A stretch of DNA of 64,000 nt from Desmodesmus armatus. Lineage: Eukaryota; Chlorophyta; Chlorophyceae; Sphaeropleales; Scenedesmaceae. Positions 48,250 through 61,196 of this stretch are shown here, one piece after another. Within the stretch, counting starts at the first letter, position 1, and every line of letters begins with the position of its first letter. The notes under the pieces were generated by a model. The model saw only the letters and a program-made list of their open reading frames with translations. It searched no databases and had not been told where the DNA came from. Location: contig VIIQ02000579.1 in NCBI GenBank assembly GCA_007449985.2, positions 124,001 through 188,000 on the forward strand, read 5' to 3'. A program made the translations under genes and the position numbers.

Positions 48250-51200
48250 TTACTGTGCCTTTTGCAGCACAAGCTTGTGAGCCAGGATCAGCTGGTACTT
48301 GCGCACAGTCTCACGGATCACCAGCGGAATCTGCGCGCCCAAGCAAACACAGAGCAACATCATGTCAGGAAGCAGGCATCTTGCAACAGCCAACAGCAGG
48401 ACGGGGCGCATGCCTGTCTGGCACCTCATTCAGCCAAGCTCTGCATCAGCCCACCCAATCTAGCTCATCAGGGTCGCACTGGCACAAGCAGCTGGGTCAA
48501 GCCAAGATCAGCGCAAGTCTACAAAAGTGCTGAACTCCACATCCTACTGCAACGTATCAAGGTTCGACATATCTCAGCTCCCCCACCCACCTTGCCCTCC
48601 TCCAGCACAGTGAAGCCCATCTCAGCCATGGCTGCCTTCAGGGCGTCCGCACACCGCAGCGCCCGTCCGTTCTCGTCCACGCGCCCGCCGATCCATTTGG
48701 CCTTAGCGGTGTAGTCCTCCATCCAGGTGAAGGGGCTGGTCAGCACCAGCACACCACCAGGGTTGAGGGCTGCAGCCATGCCTGCCAGGCAGGCCTGGGG
48801 GTCTGGCACGCGGCACAGCAGGTTGGCGGCCAGCACGGCATCAAAGGTGCCCAGACTGGCCGGCAGCGCACAGGCGTCACCCTACATGACAGCAGCACAG
48901 CACAGGGATGGATGCAGCAGTGTGAGTGGGTGATGCGCAGGAGACAGCCAAGTGAGGAGGCCAAGCCTGCAAGGCAGCTTGCCCATGTTGGCAAGTGCGC
49001 CGTTCCTCCTCTGCCCACGCGCACTCCACGGGCCTAAGGGCATGCACGCACGCGAACTGGTTGGTTGGCGGTGAGTGTGCCTGAAACACTGCAGGCTCCA
49101 CTGGCTAGTGCAGCCAGCGCAGGACATGCTGGCATGGTTAGCAACTGCAGCAGTTGCCGCCAGTTGTTCTGCATCATGCAGGACTCCCAAAACCATGTCT
49201 CCTGCTTCCATCACTGCCATGTGACTGCATTGCTGAGCATCAAACAGCAGACAAAACACTCGTACCTGCAGGAACGTGCAGCGCGCCGCGTCAATGCTCT
49301 TGTCCAGCTGGGCCACTGCCTGCTGCGTGATCTCTCCCTCGACCTTGAGCTCATAGCCGACCTGGCCCTCGTGCTTCATCTTGTTGGCCATGTCAATGAA
49401 GGTCTGACTCAAGTCGATGCCGATCACCTCACCATAGGAGCGCGCCAGCTCGAAGGTCGACCTGCACATGCAGCCACAGCACCAACACCATGACAGCTTC
49501 AGCACAAAGCCCTCCAGTCTTGCACAGCGCAGTTGATGCTGCTGCACCCGAAAGATTGTGCTGCGATCGCCACCTGCTGCGCACCATGTTGTGCGAACAA
49601 CTGCAGGGCACAACACTCGTGTAACAAGGTCTACTAAGGTCCCCACAGCCAAGCGCTTGTAGCATGGACCGCACTCCAGTACACCCACCTGCCCACTGCA
49701 CAGCCCAGGTCCAGTGCACGGCCAGTGGCTGCGCCCTGCTTCTGTGCCCAGCTCATGACCAGGTCACCACACTTCTTGGGGAAGTCTAGACCATCTGCCA
49801 AGATACCGATCTCTGCCAGGAAGTCTGCAAAGGCGATCTCCAGGGGACCAAAGTGCAGCGACAGGTACCTGCAGCAGGGACAGTGCACACACCCATAGAC
49901 GTCAGTAAGTGATCGTGTCAGCTGACGACTGCTGAGCCCTCTGATGCATGACAGGACACGCATATGACACCGCCGGTATAGGTACAAGGCTGAGGTACTG
50001 CTGTGAGCTGGGTGAGTGGCTGGAGTGACACAGCAGCAGAGCAGCAGCACTCACTGGGACATCAGGAAGTCCGTCTCGTAGCTGCTTTTGGTGGCAGCCA
50101 GTTTGGCGTTGTTGATCTCGACCTCCTCATCCTTTGTGGGTGTACACCTGGTGGCGTCGGCAGGAGCAGAAGAAGCCATTCCGGAGATCTGATCAGTGAC
50201 TGCGGCCACGTGGAGTAGATTGTGGTGGACTGGCAGGCAAATCAAGCGCAAAGTGCGTGGAAGACTTCAGGAACTACAAGCAAACGATAAATACTGTCCG
50301 TGGACCCAGAAACAACACAGTTTGACCGCACCTGTCGGGACGGGACGTGCTGCAACATGGACGGTCGCCCACGTAAGGCTCGGCAGCATCCATGCAGCTG
50401 GTTTCGAAAAATGGCAGGATGGGATGCTCAGGGCTAGCTGCCTCCACGTTGTACAGCTCCATGTCTGGGCTGCTCTGCACCAGCCGGAATGTGGCATGCT
50501 GGAAGAAGTGGGGTCTGAACTGGTAGCGCGCGTACTTGGAGGCCAGCTGGCCTGTGCTGATGAAGCTGCCACCAAGGATCTGCAGCACACAGGCAGAAAC
50601 AGAGTCCTTCAGGTGCTGCTTGCTTGCCAGGCTGGCGGACCAGCCTGGTCGTGGCCGGCAACCCAGTCAATAGCATAATCAATCACGGCAAGCAATACTG
50701 CACACAAGCAAGGCGCTGACACTAAGTCATACGTATCTCCATGCCTCAAGTCGTGCTGCAACACCTACCAGCTGGTGCAGTCCAGCAAAGCAGGGTGACG
50801 AGAAATCCTCGTAGTAGGGGTGCACCTTGAAGCCTGCACATACCACGCACCCGCAGCCAGCGGTCAGCTCAGCCACCGCAAGACGAACATGTGCTGCAGT
50901 CCTGCCCAGCTCACAACCACATGTACGTGGCTTTCACACGTCAAGCAGCTGGTGCAGTGCTGCTGTGTGTGCATTCACAGTACCACGCAGCTTCCCTACG
51001 CCACAGAGTTGCCCACAAGCACTGCACACTTTTCTTGGCTGCAGGAGAGCTGATCAGCTGGTGCAAACATGAGTTTTTACCTGGCAGGGCTGCAAAGTGG
51101 TCCTCTGCCCACTCCCACGCGCTGCCAAACACGTCATGGAAGCCAGCCTCGCTGGGTGGCAGCTCTGTGACGGGGTTCTGGCTACCATAGGCCAGCTGGT

Positions 51201-54200
51201 AGTTGAAGCCAGCAACCTGCAGGACAGCCAGCAACACACGTGTGACTGCTGCAGCTGTTTGTCGTGCAGCGCTTGACTGCTGCTGCAGTGTATGCCCATC
51301 TGGTCCCAACCCCCATCCTATGATGACCAGTTACTGCAAGTCACCAGCCAACCCGCTCTGTAGCCCACACAGCCCCACCAACATCGCTGCACTCAGTCTG
51401 CTGCACAGCTGCGCTGCAGATCACTGGCCTGGCCCATTGCTCGGCACATGCCCTATCCCTGCTTCGATAACCAACCCACCTTTGCTGCATCCTGGCCAGA
51501 CACCCGCATGACCATGTCCACATTGTCGGCGCGTGGTGCTGCTGCCACCGCAGCGCCGCCAATAGTGACACTGATGTTGATGGCCTTGCCGGCAGCCTTG
51601 CCGAGCCCAGCAGCTGCCTTGTCCCCACTGACAACCACGCCACCAGCCACTGCTGCTGTGGGCGCGCCTGCGCCGCTGCCGATGAGGTATGCGTCTGACC
51701 TGTCCCGTGTGTTGCGGATCAGCTGGTGCTCTGCCTCTGTGATCACGCGGTAGCGCACCAGCTGCCCGTCCTGTGCTGTCTTCCAGGCGCAGTACGCCTG
51801 TACATGGGACACACAATCACCGCACAACAGTTAGCATCCCATGGCCCAGCTGTTTCTATGTGCCACCCTCTGATTCATGCATGCAGTTATGCCCTCCCCC
51901 TAGCGCTCAAAATTCACACAAGCTGCTGTCACAGGCCAAACAAACCCAGCAGACGTGTCGAGGTATTCTGCTGTGCGTCAAATATGTAAACCCTTGTTCC
52001 TGTTCCCGCCCCTCACCTGCGCCTCATGGTAGTTGACGTCCACAGGCCAGTCCCAGCGCATCTCCACAGCGTCAAACAGGCACCGCAGCTTGTACCTGTG
52101 CAGCCCACTGGGACCGTCTGCAGCAGCAACACCAGGACGCACACGTGCTGCCGGTTGGTTCCCACCCCCAGGAGGCATGCTCTGCTGTCGTACTACATGC
52201 ACTGACAACAACATATGGAAACAAACAGCAAATGTGTCCTGTAGCATCCTGCTGCTTGCTGATTATCACTATGTTTGCAGTGCGCGCACAGCTGCGCAGC
52301 CCGTCCACTCACCCAGCACCCAGAAGGTGGGCCACTTGACGTTCCTGAATGTGCGCCAGCCCCAGCCCTCCTCGCTCCACCACTTGCGCGTCTGGTAGCC
52401 CTGGCTGCGCACAAACGCGGCAAACTCGCCGTTGGTCACCTTGAACTTGCTGGCCCTGAAGGATGGCACCTGCGCAGCAACACAACCAGTCGCCAAAACA
52501 CCCCAGCCCTGCCCGTCAGCTCTGTGCAGCTGCCAGTGGGTGTCACAGCGGTCGACCTACTGCTGGTGACACCATTCACACCTACTGCTTCGCTGCCGCT
52601 CTCACACTCCTGCACCTCTCACAGTGCCCAACCACTGAAGCACACATACTGTGTTCAACAGCAATGCATGCCGCGGGGATTATGCCAGCTGGAGTTGCCG
52701 ATGCCGCGCAAACCCTGCGCTCGTCACGCACCTGGATCGCCTTCACGCCATACTCATTGTCCCAGCCAAAGCTGGGGAAGTCTGCGGGCTTGCCCAGCAC
52801 CACCCTGCTGCCCTGCACATCCAGCAGTGTGTTGGCTGGGTAGTCGCTGCCCTGCTTGGGCACGTGGCTGCTGGGCTGCAACACACTGGGGTGGTAGTCA
52901 GGCCAGAACTCAGGCTTGCGCACCATGTCCAGCGGCAGCTGCAGGACAGAACAGCACGCGCGCTCAAACACATGCACACATGGTGTTACACCACCATCAG
53001 CACATTAAAGACCCTGCTTGGCTGTCCATCTGATGCTGCTGAGACGTTACAACGGCTGACAGCCCCACCATAGCACAGCAGGCCACAGCTGCACTACGTG
53101 CTTGCCCGTCTGGCTGCCAGCCGCTGTTTGCCCTCATGCAGGGCCCCGAGAGCCATGTGCTGGGTGCAGTCCTGCACAGCTGCAGACTTCAGCACATTGC
53201 TCTGTAACTCTGCTGGCCCTCACCTCACGAATCAGGACAGAGCTGGTCTCAATGTGGATCCTTTCATGCTCAAAGCACATGTGGATGGCCCAGCTTGCAG
53301 TGCCCCAGTGAGCAGGGCTGCCCAGCGTGGGGGTGCTCTGCAAACACAACAAGAAGCAGGAAGGACAGTGATGCCCCAGTCAATCACGAGTCACCCAGGG
53401 GATATGTGTGTGTGTGTGTTGCTGACACTATGAAAGCTAGGATGACACAACATGATGGTACTGATTGACAGGTGCTGAACTGCCCTAGAGCGACTACCAG
53501 GCCAACTGATGATAAAGCCAGCCCCAGATGCTTGTTGTTGCAGCACACGCACCTCCAGCAGCTTGATGATGAGGTCATACGCTGTCTTCCTGTATGCATG
53601 GCACTCCCTGATGGTGGGCCAGTCGTGGCGTGACTGGCTCAGGTCGTCCCAGGACATCTCATCCACACCAGTCTCAAACAGCTGCAGAAAATTGGAAGCA
53701 CACACACAGGGACACATATATCTGCTGAGCACACTCTGAGACGGCTTGATGCAACACAAAGGCAACACCGACACAGCATGCAAGTGCTGCTGGCTTTCTC
53801 CAGCTACGAGGTCAGCGCGCTGCTGTGGTACCGTGCGCGTGCTGGCAGCTGCTGTGCTGGTACAGAACCTGCTGCGCCTTGCCCATGCTGCGCGCGCCGC
53901 TATGCTGCGCTGCCCTGTGCATCGCTTGTCTGCATCAGCTTGCGCCACGCTGTGCTGACAGCTGCTAGCGCTGATTCCTGCAGCGCACAGCTCTGCGCTG
54001 CGCACTGGACTATCACTGATTGTGACACAATGTTCCTCCTGCGCACCTGCTCAATGAACTGGTCAATGCCGTCATCCAGCAGCCCCGCCACCCTGAACTT
54101 GTTCACATACAGCACTGCAGGGTGCACATAGTAGAACACCATGGGGTGGCGCAGCTGGTGGTACGGCTGCCTGTAGAACGCCTCGTTGCCTGCAGGACAA

Positions 54201-54953
54201 ACAGGGGTACAGCCACACAAACAAAATGGGAGGATTATGAGCACAGGCGCACATAAGCCGCAACATCAGGCCTGCTGATGTGCTGTGCTGCTTTGTGTTG
54301 TCAGATGACACATGCGCAGGAGAGCCTGCTGGGGTTGCATGCAGTCTCACTTGCACCGTGTGCCAACTATTCCAGGAAGTCATCCCGGTGGGTACACAGC
54401 AGGCTGAGGGCCTGCTGTATGTGCTGGCGTTGCGGCTGTTGGTGCTGTGGTCTCACCTTGCAGGCATGCCATCAGGACCTCTGTCTGCGCCCAGACGTTG
54501 TTGAAGTAATCAATCACCTCCTGGCGGGTGACTGTCTCTGTGTTGGGCTGGGGCAAGGACCTGCGTGAGACGCAGCCAGCACAGCACAGTGACAAATGCA
54601 ACCTGCCCGCTGCGACGGCTGCAAGTTTCATGCTTCAAACATGCAGGCTAAGGCCATACCGATCTGTGGTTACTGCAGGCTTGCTGGCATTCCCTGCCAG
54701 CACACACCAGACGCCTTGCGCACCATGAACCAACATGCAGGAAAGTGGTCCAGCACACAACCAGGAGCAGCTGCTCTTACCTCAGCACGCCAGCCTCCTC
54801 GTCAAAGCCAGGGCACGCTGTTGGCTTGAGTCCCGTCCACCACCAGTCGCCACGGGCGCCTGTCAACTCCGCATCTGCTGCTGCGCGCTCAAAGTCAGTC
54901 TGCCCACGCTTCAAAGAGGGCACGATGTTTAGGCTTGGGTTGCGAGTTGCCAT
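48250..54953 (-). CDS. ovoA: OvoA: 5-histidylcysteine sulfoxide synthase / mercaptohistidine N-methyltransferase
   Basis: Makes ovothiol A. An iron-dependent sulfoxide synthase joins Cys to His, and a C-terminal SAM methyltransferase methylates the imidazole. Seventeen exons: 54781-54953, 54457-54560, 54047-54189, 53553-53681, 53224-53337, 52732-52938, 52313-52469, 52017-52117, 51480-51797, 51081-51216, 50769-50833, 50332-50579, 50055-50147, 49689-49868, 49266-49461, 48591-48881 and 48250-48330. Phases close to 911 residues. The DinB-like domain contains RHPMVFYYVHPA and the iron-binding HX3HXE (HERIHIE, His207, His211, Glu213). The FGE-sulfatase-type domain has FKVTNGEFAAF and GSAWEWAEDHF. 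The methyltransferase has the SAM loop DLGCAVGR (about 716-723) and NPGGVLVLTSPF. A Gly/Ala-rich insert of about 70 residues (exon 51480-51797) enlarges the FGE domain. The exon 50147 acceptor was chosen by phase. Confidence 0.95.
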
Positions 54954-55949
54954 GTTGTGTACCCTGCAGCAGTGGATGAGCTGAGGTGAGTGTCAGTTAT
55001 AGTAGGCCTCTGTCCCAGGCTGTCCAAGGCATGCCTATGGTTGCTGGGTGATGCACCAGATGCCAAGGAAGGTCCCAGATGCCTGACAGCATCAAGGGAT
55101 TGGTGAAGCGGTAGGAACCGCCCTGGAACCCTTCTGCACCTCATACAACGATTACCTTTGCTGTGACCTATGAGCTGCACGTGCAGTCTGTTGCTGGAGC
55201 GCTGCTGGAGCACTACCTTGCTTGTAACCACAGGCTGGTGCTCAACTGCTGCTGCTGCCGTCTGGCAGGTTTGGCCCAGCAGACCCCCTCCCTTTGCAGC
55301 TGCGTCAACCATCAACCATGACCTGGTAATCTGCTTGATGCAGTCCACAGGACACGGGTGCCTCAAACACCCCCACAATTTGCCTGCCACCCAAAGTTCA
55401 CCACACACCACAAGTCTCCCCTAACCCAAAAGTGTTCGGAAGCTCAGCGAACTCATGGCTACAGAAACCAATTGCATTCCTTGAGCATGTTCTTACCTTT
55501 CAGTGCAATTCACCCAAGCTGCTCCCTCCGGACTGTGCACGTCGCCACAGCTCCTCTGGAGTGCCACAGCTCCTTGTCAAGAAAAATCACAACTCCTACT
55601 TGAAACTTCAACTTCCAACACCGAACTGATGTTGGTAGACGCTGGGCCGTGTGTCAGTGGGAGCTTGCCGGGCTGTAGCTCAAAAGTGCACCAGCTGTCA
55701 ATTGGTAATCGTCAGTAATTTCGGCCTTGTTTGCAGTGGATATTTCACATACTAGTTCATTTATCTGCAATTCAAGTGGTGTTGCTGCTTGGGACAGTGC
55801 TGAACCTTGGAACACCACCCTGTGTGACGTGCATGCCCTCCCACTAGGCCAGTGATGTGCTGAATGAACGCCCTCCCTCTGGTGTTGCCTCTCATATGGC
55901 GCAAGGGGTGTATAACTGCTGCTGGCGAGTGTACAATGGCTCTGCTGCC
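54954..55949. other. Intergenic: OvoA upstream region and SLC35 downstream region
   Basis: Both neighbours lie on the minus strand, so this holds the OvoA promoter and the 3' end of the transporter transcript. I see no coding exon or structured repeat. Confidence 0.5.
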
Positions 55950-58900
55950 TCAGCGACGTACCATTACACCACTAGGCAGGGGCAGCAACGGCTCAAACTC
56001 CATTTTGAGGGCCTCCTCTGCCGACAGGGAGTCCTCGTCTGCAGGAACTGCTGCTGCTGCTGCCATGGCTTGCACACCGCTTTTCCGCTTGGTGAAAAGC
56101 CCGTTGCCATGCTCAACGGGCGACAAGCTGCGGCTGCCGCTGCCCTCTGTCGACACCAACCTCCTCACTCCTTCACAGGAGGGGCTGCTGCTGCTGCCAT
56201 TCACGCCCGCATCAACATCCAAGTCAAGGTCTATCGACCCGTCCTTGCTGTGTATCCGCTGCCGCACCTGCTGCCTCAACTTGTGCAGCTTATACCAATT
56301 GAATAGCAGTACACCCCCAATAACTATGATCAGGCCGATCCCGTTGACCAGCCCAAACTTGTCCCCAAACACTAGCACAGCAGTGATGACGGTCACGACC
56401 TCCTTGACAGTACCCGCGATCATGAACGTCAGCGCAGACGTCTCCTTGATCACCTGCACGACACCCACAGCATGGCACAGCATGACATGAGTCAGCACAG
56501 AGAGCTAGAAAGAGATGGCATGAAAGCGCAAGGGCAGCACAGGCCCAGCGGTGCAAGCGGGTGACTTGAGTACCTGTGTGGCACAACGAGGGTCTTGGCA
56601 ACCCTCGCCTACGGGTGCATTGGTGATTTGCTGTCAGAGTCTGTGTGTCAGCGATGCCCAATCAACTTTGGTTTGTGCAGGTTGCTCGCCACAGCAATAT
56701 GCCTGCCACCCTCCTCTCTTTTCACACCCACAAGCTCATTGACATCAGCTTCAACCCTGACCATCTAGCTCCCAACCCCCAAACCCTCTCTATCTCGGTG
56801 GGTCACCAGGCAGGGGTCGGACTCCCACCAGCTTGACACAGACACAGCAAGCAGGCGAACCCAGACCCCCTCTCTCACCTGGTACTCGGTCCACACCATG
56901 AGGAAGGCTAGCACAGCCCCAGCCAGTATGATACACAGTGTGATGAGGCAGTGTTCCAAGCTGCTGAAGTAGGGTGAGTTTGGCAGGGAGTCCCACAGGC
57001 GCTCAGACGCCAGCGACAGCAGCAGTGTTGTTACAGACATGATGGGCGTCAAGTGCTCAAGCACCTCCAACGGCCCACCAAACGCAGATGGACCTGCGGC
57101 AGCAGCGGTGGCGGACAGCACATCATAAATCAGCAGGCAGTCAGCAATTTAGCCGTTGCAGACTGCTGAACTAAACAACGCCGACCTCAACCAAAACAGT
57201 ATTTGTGTTCAGCTACTGGCCTGCTTGGCTGCCTGCTGGCCAATCACCCACCACACAGCAGACACGTGCAGCAGTGTCCCTTCATCCTGCTGACATACAG
57301 CATGACCCTGTCCAGAAACTACCCCCTGGTCTCCACTGCCGACCCCACACCACCAAAGTCAAGGCACACCCCACGCCGACATGCGCAAAGAATGGTGCAC
57401 ACCAATCCAGAAAAAAACATCCAGAAAATCATGCAGCAAGAACACACTCAGGTGTGCAGCCTGGCGATCTTGCCAGCCCAACCAGGTCACCAACACCGCT
57501 GAGCAGCACCACTCACCATGTGAGTCTGCTGCAGGCTTGCCCCCCTCCTGCTGGCTGCTGCTGCTGGCCCTGTTGCCGTGCAGCAGCACCTGTGTCAGGG
57601 TGAAGCGCAGGCCGCTCATGCAGCTGGCAGACATCACCAGCACAAACCCGGTCGCATCAAAGTCTGCCTCGCCGCGCACCAGCAGCAGCAGCCCCGACAC
57701 GATTACAGCCACCACACCCGCCAAGCTCCAACTCGGCCTGCAGCAGGGTGCATCACAGCGAACAGAGGCACAGGGTAAGTATGCTGCCCGCAGGTGTTGT
57801 AGAGGTAGAGATGCACGGCCTTGCCGCGCACAAGCAGCAGCAGCTCCGACACAGTTACAGCCACCACGCCCGCCAAGCTCCAACTCGGCCTGCAGGATGG
57901 TGCACCAGGGGAGCCACAAACACAGGGTGAGTATGCTGCTAGCAAGTGTTGCAGTGTGGAGGTGCAGGGACTTTTGCAATCTGGCCCTTTAACACCTGCC
58001 GCACCCAGCCCCTTTGAAGTATGCCCATAGTGCACATGTTGGGTCACACAGGCAAGCACTCCCCAAGCACCCTAGCCACCTAGTTTTTCTCATCCATCTC
58101 AGCTAGCCAGCTACCCGCCGTATCCAACCTGCCTGCCCTCCCCAAAATGCCCCTCTAGCCACCTTGGCCGTCCCTTCCAGCTTCCACCCCTCAACAAACA
58201 CAACAGACCATCCCCTGTCCTGCCAACTGCCCCGCTCCCCGCCGCTCGCCCCCACCCAACACCATCAACTTCTGGCCCGGGACCACCCGCCCACTGCGGC
58301 CGTCCCAGCTGTCATTGACCCTCCCCCTCCCCTTCTTCCCCAAAGCTGCCAAGACTCACGTCTCCAGGCCCCACATGAAGGCGAATGCCAGCAGGAAAAT
58401 GGGCGTGGTGCTCTTGCACATGGTGTAGAAGCTCATGGTGATGTGCACCAGGCTGGCATTGCTGAAGCCAATGTCCAACCCTGTCACCATACCATTGGGC
58501 AGCACTGCGGCAAGGACAGACAGGGGGCACAGCATGACAGCAGGATCACAGACAGCGGGAGGGTGGCACGCATATTAGACCTGAGGATAGCAAGGGGAGA
58601 GGGTTGCATGGAAACCATAACACTTTCAAATGGTGGATGGGTGGGGTGCTAGCTGTCACCGTCCACTGCTGCTACTGCCGTAGTGATGCCATGTGCACAC
58701 TGCTGCACCTCACGCAAGCTGCTGCCATTACTGCTGCCGGGGTCCACCTGTCGCATGCCTACAGCCTTCTTGTACTCGCCTCTCCATCTGTCCCAACACT
58801 TCTGCTGTTGGAGGCGGTGCTGTGCTACTGCTGGCAGCAGACCAGATGGTGTGCGCCTTTTACTGACTTCTCGCTGACACTGGCTAAAGCTAGGGCACCA

Positions 58901-59576
58901 CCCCTTGGTAGTTGCTGACTAAGTTCTGACGCCGCCGTGCAGCACTGCTGAGCAGCCCGGATGCTGCCTCTGCTACTGTCACTGCACCAGCTGCCCACTC
59001 ACCCAGCTTGCTCCACTCTCTCCACGTCATGCGTTCACCAACTCGCTCCACTAGGCCGGTGGCGAACACCAGCCGCGCCAACAGGTTTTGAAACGCAAAC
59101 TGTATACCAGTCAGGAACAACGGGGCTGCAGACAGGGTCAGCACAAGGCACACCAAAAGACAGCAAGACAGGCAGCATGCACACAAAAGAACGAATACTG
59201 TGGGTGAACGTGTCTGGTTGTGTATGTGAACCGCTGCTGGGTCTACTGCAATGTGTGACTGTGGCTGTTGAGCACAGCTGGTTGAGCTCATACCAAGTGG
59301 TGCTAGAGTGATACAAACACTTCAAGAACCCGTGATGACTTGAAAAATCCAGCTGTTGGGTGAAAGCAGCCCCGCTGCTGCTGCTGCTGCTGGCGTTCAG
59401 GCTGCTGCAGCACAGCATCAAGACCTGTCCTGCTGCAGCATGTGTGCCTATGGTTGTGGCACCTCCTTTCCCCGTCTGCCACACGCACACCTGGGAAAGC
59501 TCCCTTGCCAAAAACCCCATAGTTCTTGCCGACAACTTTCTTGTTGAACAAGCCCAGTGCTGTGCTGAGAAAGTAC
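55950..59576 (-). CDS. SLC35/TPT-family nucleotide-sugar transporter (SLC35C2-like), 5' exon not found
   Basis: A Golgi/ER drug-metabolite-transporter-fold protein of the triose-phosphate-translocator group. Exons found: 59491-59576, 59003-59125, 58360-58504, 57517-57737, 56879-57093 and 55950-56453. Phases 1,1,2,1,0 are consistent. Family features in order: YFLSTALGLFNKKVVGKNYG, LTGIQFAFQNLLARLVF, PNGMVTGLDIGFSNASLVH, CKSTTPIFLLAFAF, SGLRFTLTQVLLH, GPLEVLEHLTPIMSV, and the last helices KETSALTFMIAGTVKEVV and GIGLIIVIGGVLLFNW. A hydrophilic Ser/Asp-rich tail of about 110 residues follows the last helix. The first exon begins with one base of a split codon, so at least one more exon with the initiator Met lies upstream of 59576; I could not place it. 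Substrate unknown; GDP-fucose is reported for SLC35C relatives, but this is not evidence here. Confidence 0.85.
57670..57970 (-). repeat. Tandem duplication of intron plus 5' end of a transporter exon (period 152 bp)
   Basis: The acceptor and first about 60 bp of exon 57517-57737 (PSWSLAGVVAVIVSGLLLLVRG) plus upstream intron recur 152 bp upstream at about 57820-57970. The copy keeps a CTGCAG acceptor and reads PSWSLAGVVAVTVSELLLLVRG. It then runs into intron sequence, so it is a decoy exon start. Confidence 0.9.
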
Positions 59577-61196
59577 CTGCAGGCGGGGAGAGGGCAGACC
59601 AGCACAGGACTGATGAGGCCAACCAGCACAGCCTGGTGCCAGCACAACAGGCAGAGCCCTCAAGTTGCTGTAGACTCAGTAAATGGGGAAATCCAGCCTG
59701 CTGATCTGAAGGATCTTACACCACGCTAGGTTGTGCGGTGGTGGAATGCAGGTGTGGGGAAGGTTGCACAAGGCACACAAACAAGCAGCTGCATTGTGGC
59801 GCTGCAATGAAGCCACATGCTGTGCTTTGCAGTGCAACTACGCTCGCAAAGGTTTCCACTTTATGTCTGAATAGACGTGTATGCACATCCATGCTTCAAA
59901 CTTCAGCAGTGGTGGGCGCCCACATGTGTGTTGGTGGTGGTGGTGGTGGTGGGGGGGGGGGGGGAGGACTCAGCAACCCAGCATGTGCCACTAGCGATGC
60001 AAAAACAACGCTCTAAGCACTACATTGTCAGCCCTAACTGCGGCTGTAGCTTGCAGGCACTCTCATGCTCACTTGCACGCTGCTCAAAAGCAAGTAGCAA
60101 ACCAGGTGACCACAGAGGCAAGCTGCATTTCTGCCCCCATCTGTACAGCACGTATATGGTGTCAGGTGCAGTGCTGCATGTGAACTGATTTGTTGACCAC
60201 TCATTCTACCTCACCATGTCAGAATAAGCAGGCCGCAGCGCACTGCTGTCCTTGCTACTGCATCGGCAAATATGCTCTTTGCCCTGCTGTCCCTACTGAA
60301 GCTCTTTCCCAGACTGCTGCTGTCCGCTGACTTAGGAAGCTGATCCACTTCAATAGGCTTCATAACTGTAGCCGTCGCAGCAGTTGATGGGTGTGCTGAA
60401 CACCCTGCTGCCTTATGTGGCCTGCTTCAACAGCACTGCCCTTGGACGGGCATATGGCGGTGTCGGGGTTGCCTGCCAGCCAGAATGAGACTATTGCATG
60501 CCATGTATGGACTGTGACTATTGCATTCTGTATTCAGCGAACTCTGTACGGGCTTCAACCTCCTGAAAATATGTTGCCGAGCTGGCGTCCTACATACTCT
60601 CTGTGAGGCTTATGTGTTGTGAACAAACCATCAACTGGGCCTAGATAACCAGTCGAAGCGCAACAAGGCGACGATATGTGATAAGACAGCTCGTAACTGA
60701 TAACAGCAACCAAACAATCTGACAGGTGCACCTCACAAGATCTTTGCAGACTGTAAAACTCACCAGTTTGACATCAAATTCAAGCTGTGGGTGATTTTTC
60801 AGGGGGTATGTAGCCCAGTCAGTGAGTGACTGCTCCTCCCAGACCCTAGACTGGCAGCCTGCCACAGTCTGCAGCAAAGGCCGCCCACCGGCTACTTCGG
60901 TAAGTCGAATTTGTTTTATGAGCCCTCACACTGCCTCCCTTGTCGCTTTTGCATGAGCTATTCACGGCATGCTGCTGTCAACAGCATGCTGGTCAGTCTG
61001 GGCATCAACTTTGGCCCCCATCAAACTTTGAAAGCAGGGGTATCAAGGCATCAAGTGCCCCAAAAGTAGTGAGTTCAACCACGATGCACTACTTAATGCT
61101 GCATCGTGCTGCAGGTTTCTGCAATACCTCTTGATTACTGCCACAGTGGCTGCCCAGCAGCTGTCCAACAACTGCTAATAGCAGTCGCTTCCAGGC
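59577..61196. other. Gap containing the unseen 5' exon of the transporter; no gene resolved
   Basis: The missing N-terminal transporter exon and the promoters of both divergent genes should be here. A G-run with GGT repeats lies at about 59932-59963. I see no open frame with a transmembrane-transporter start and a matching phase-2 donor. Confidence 0.4.
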
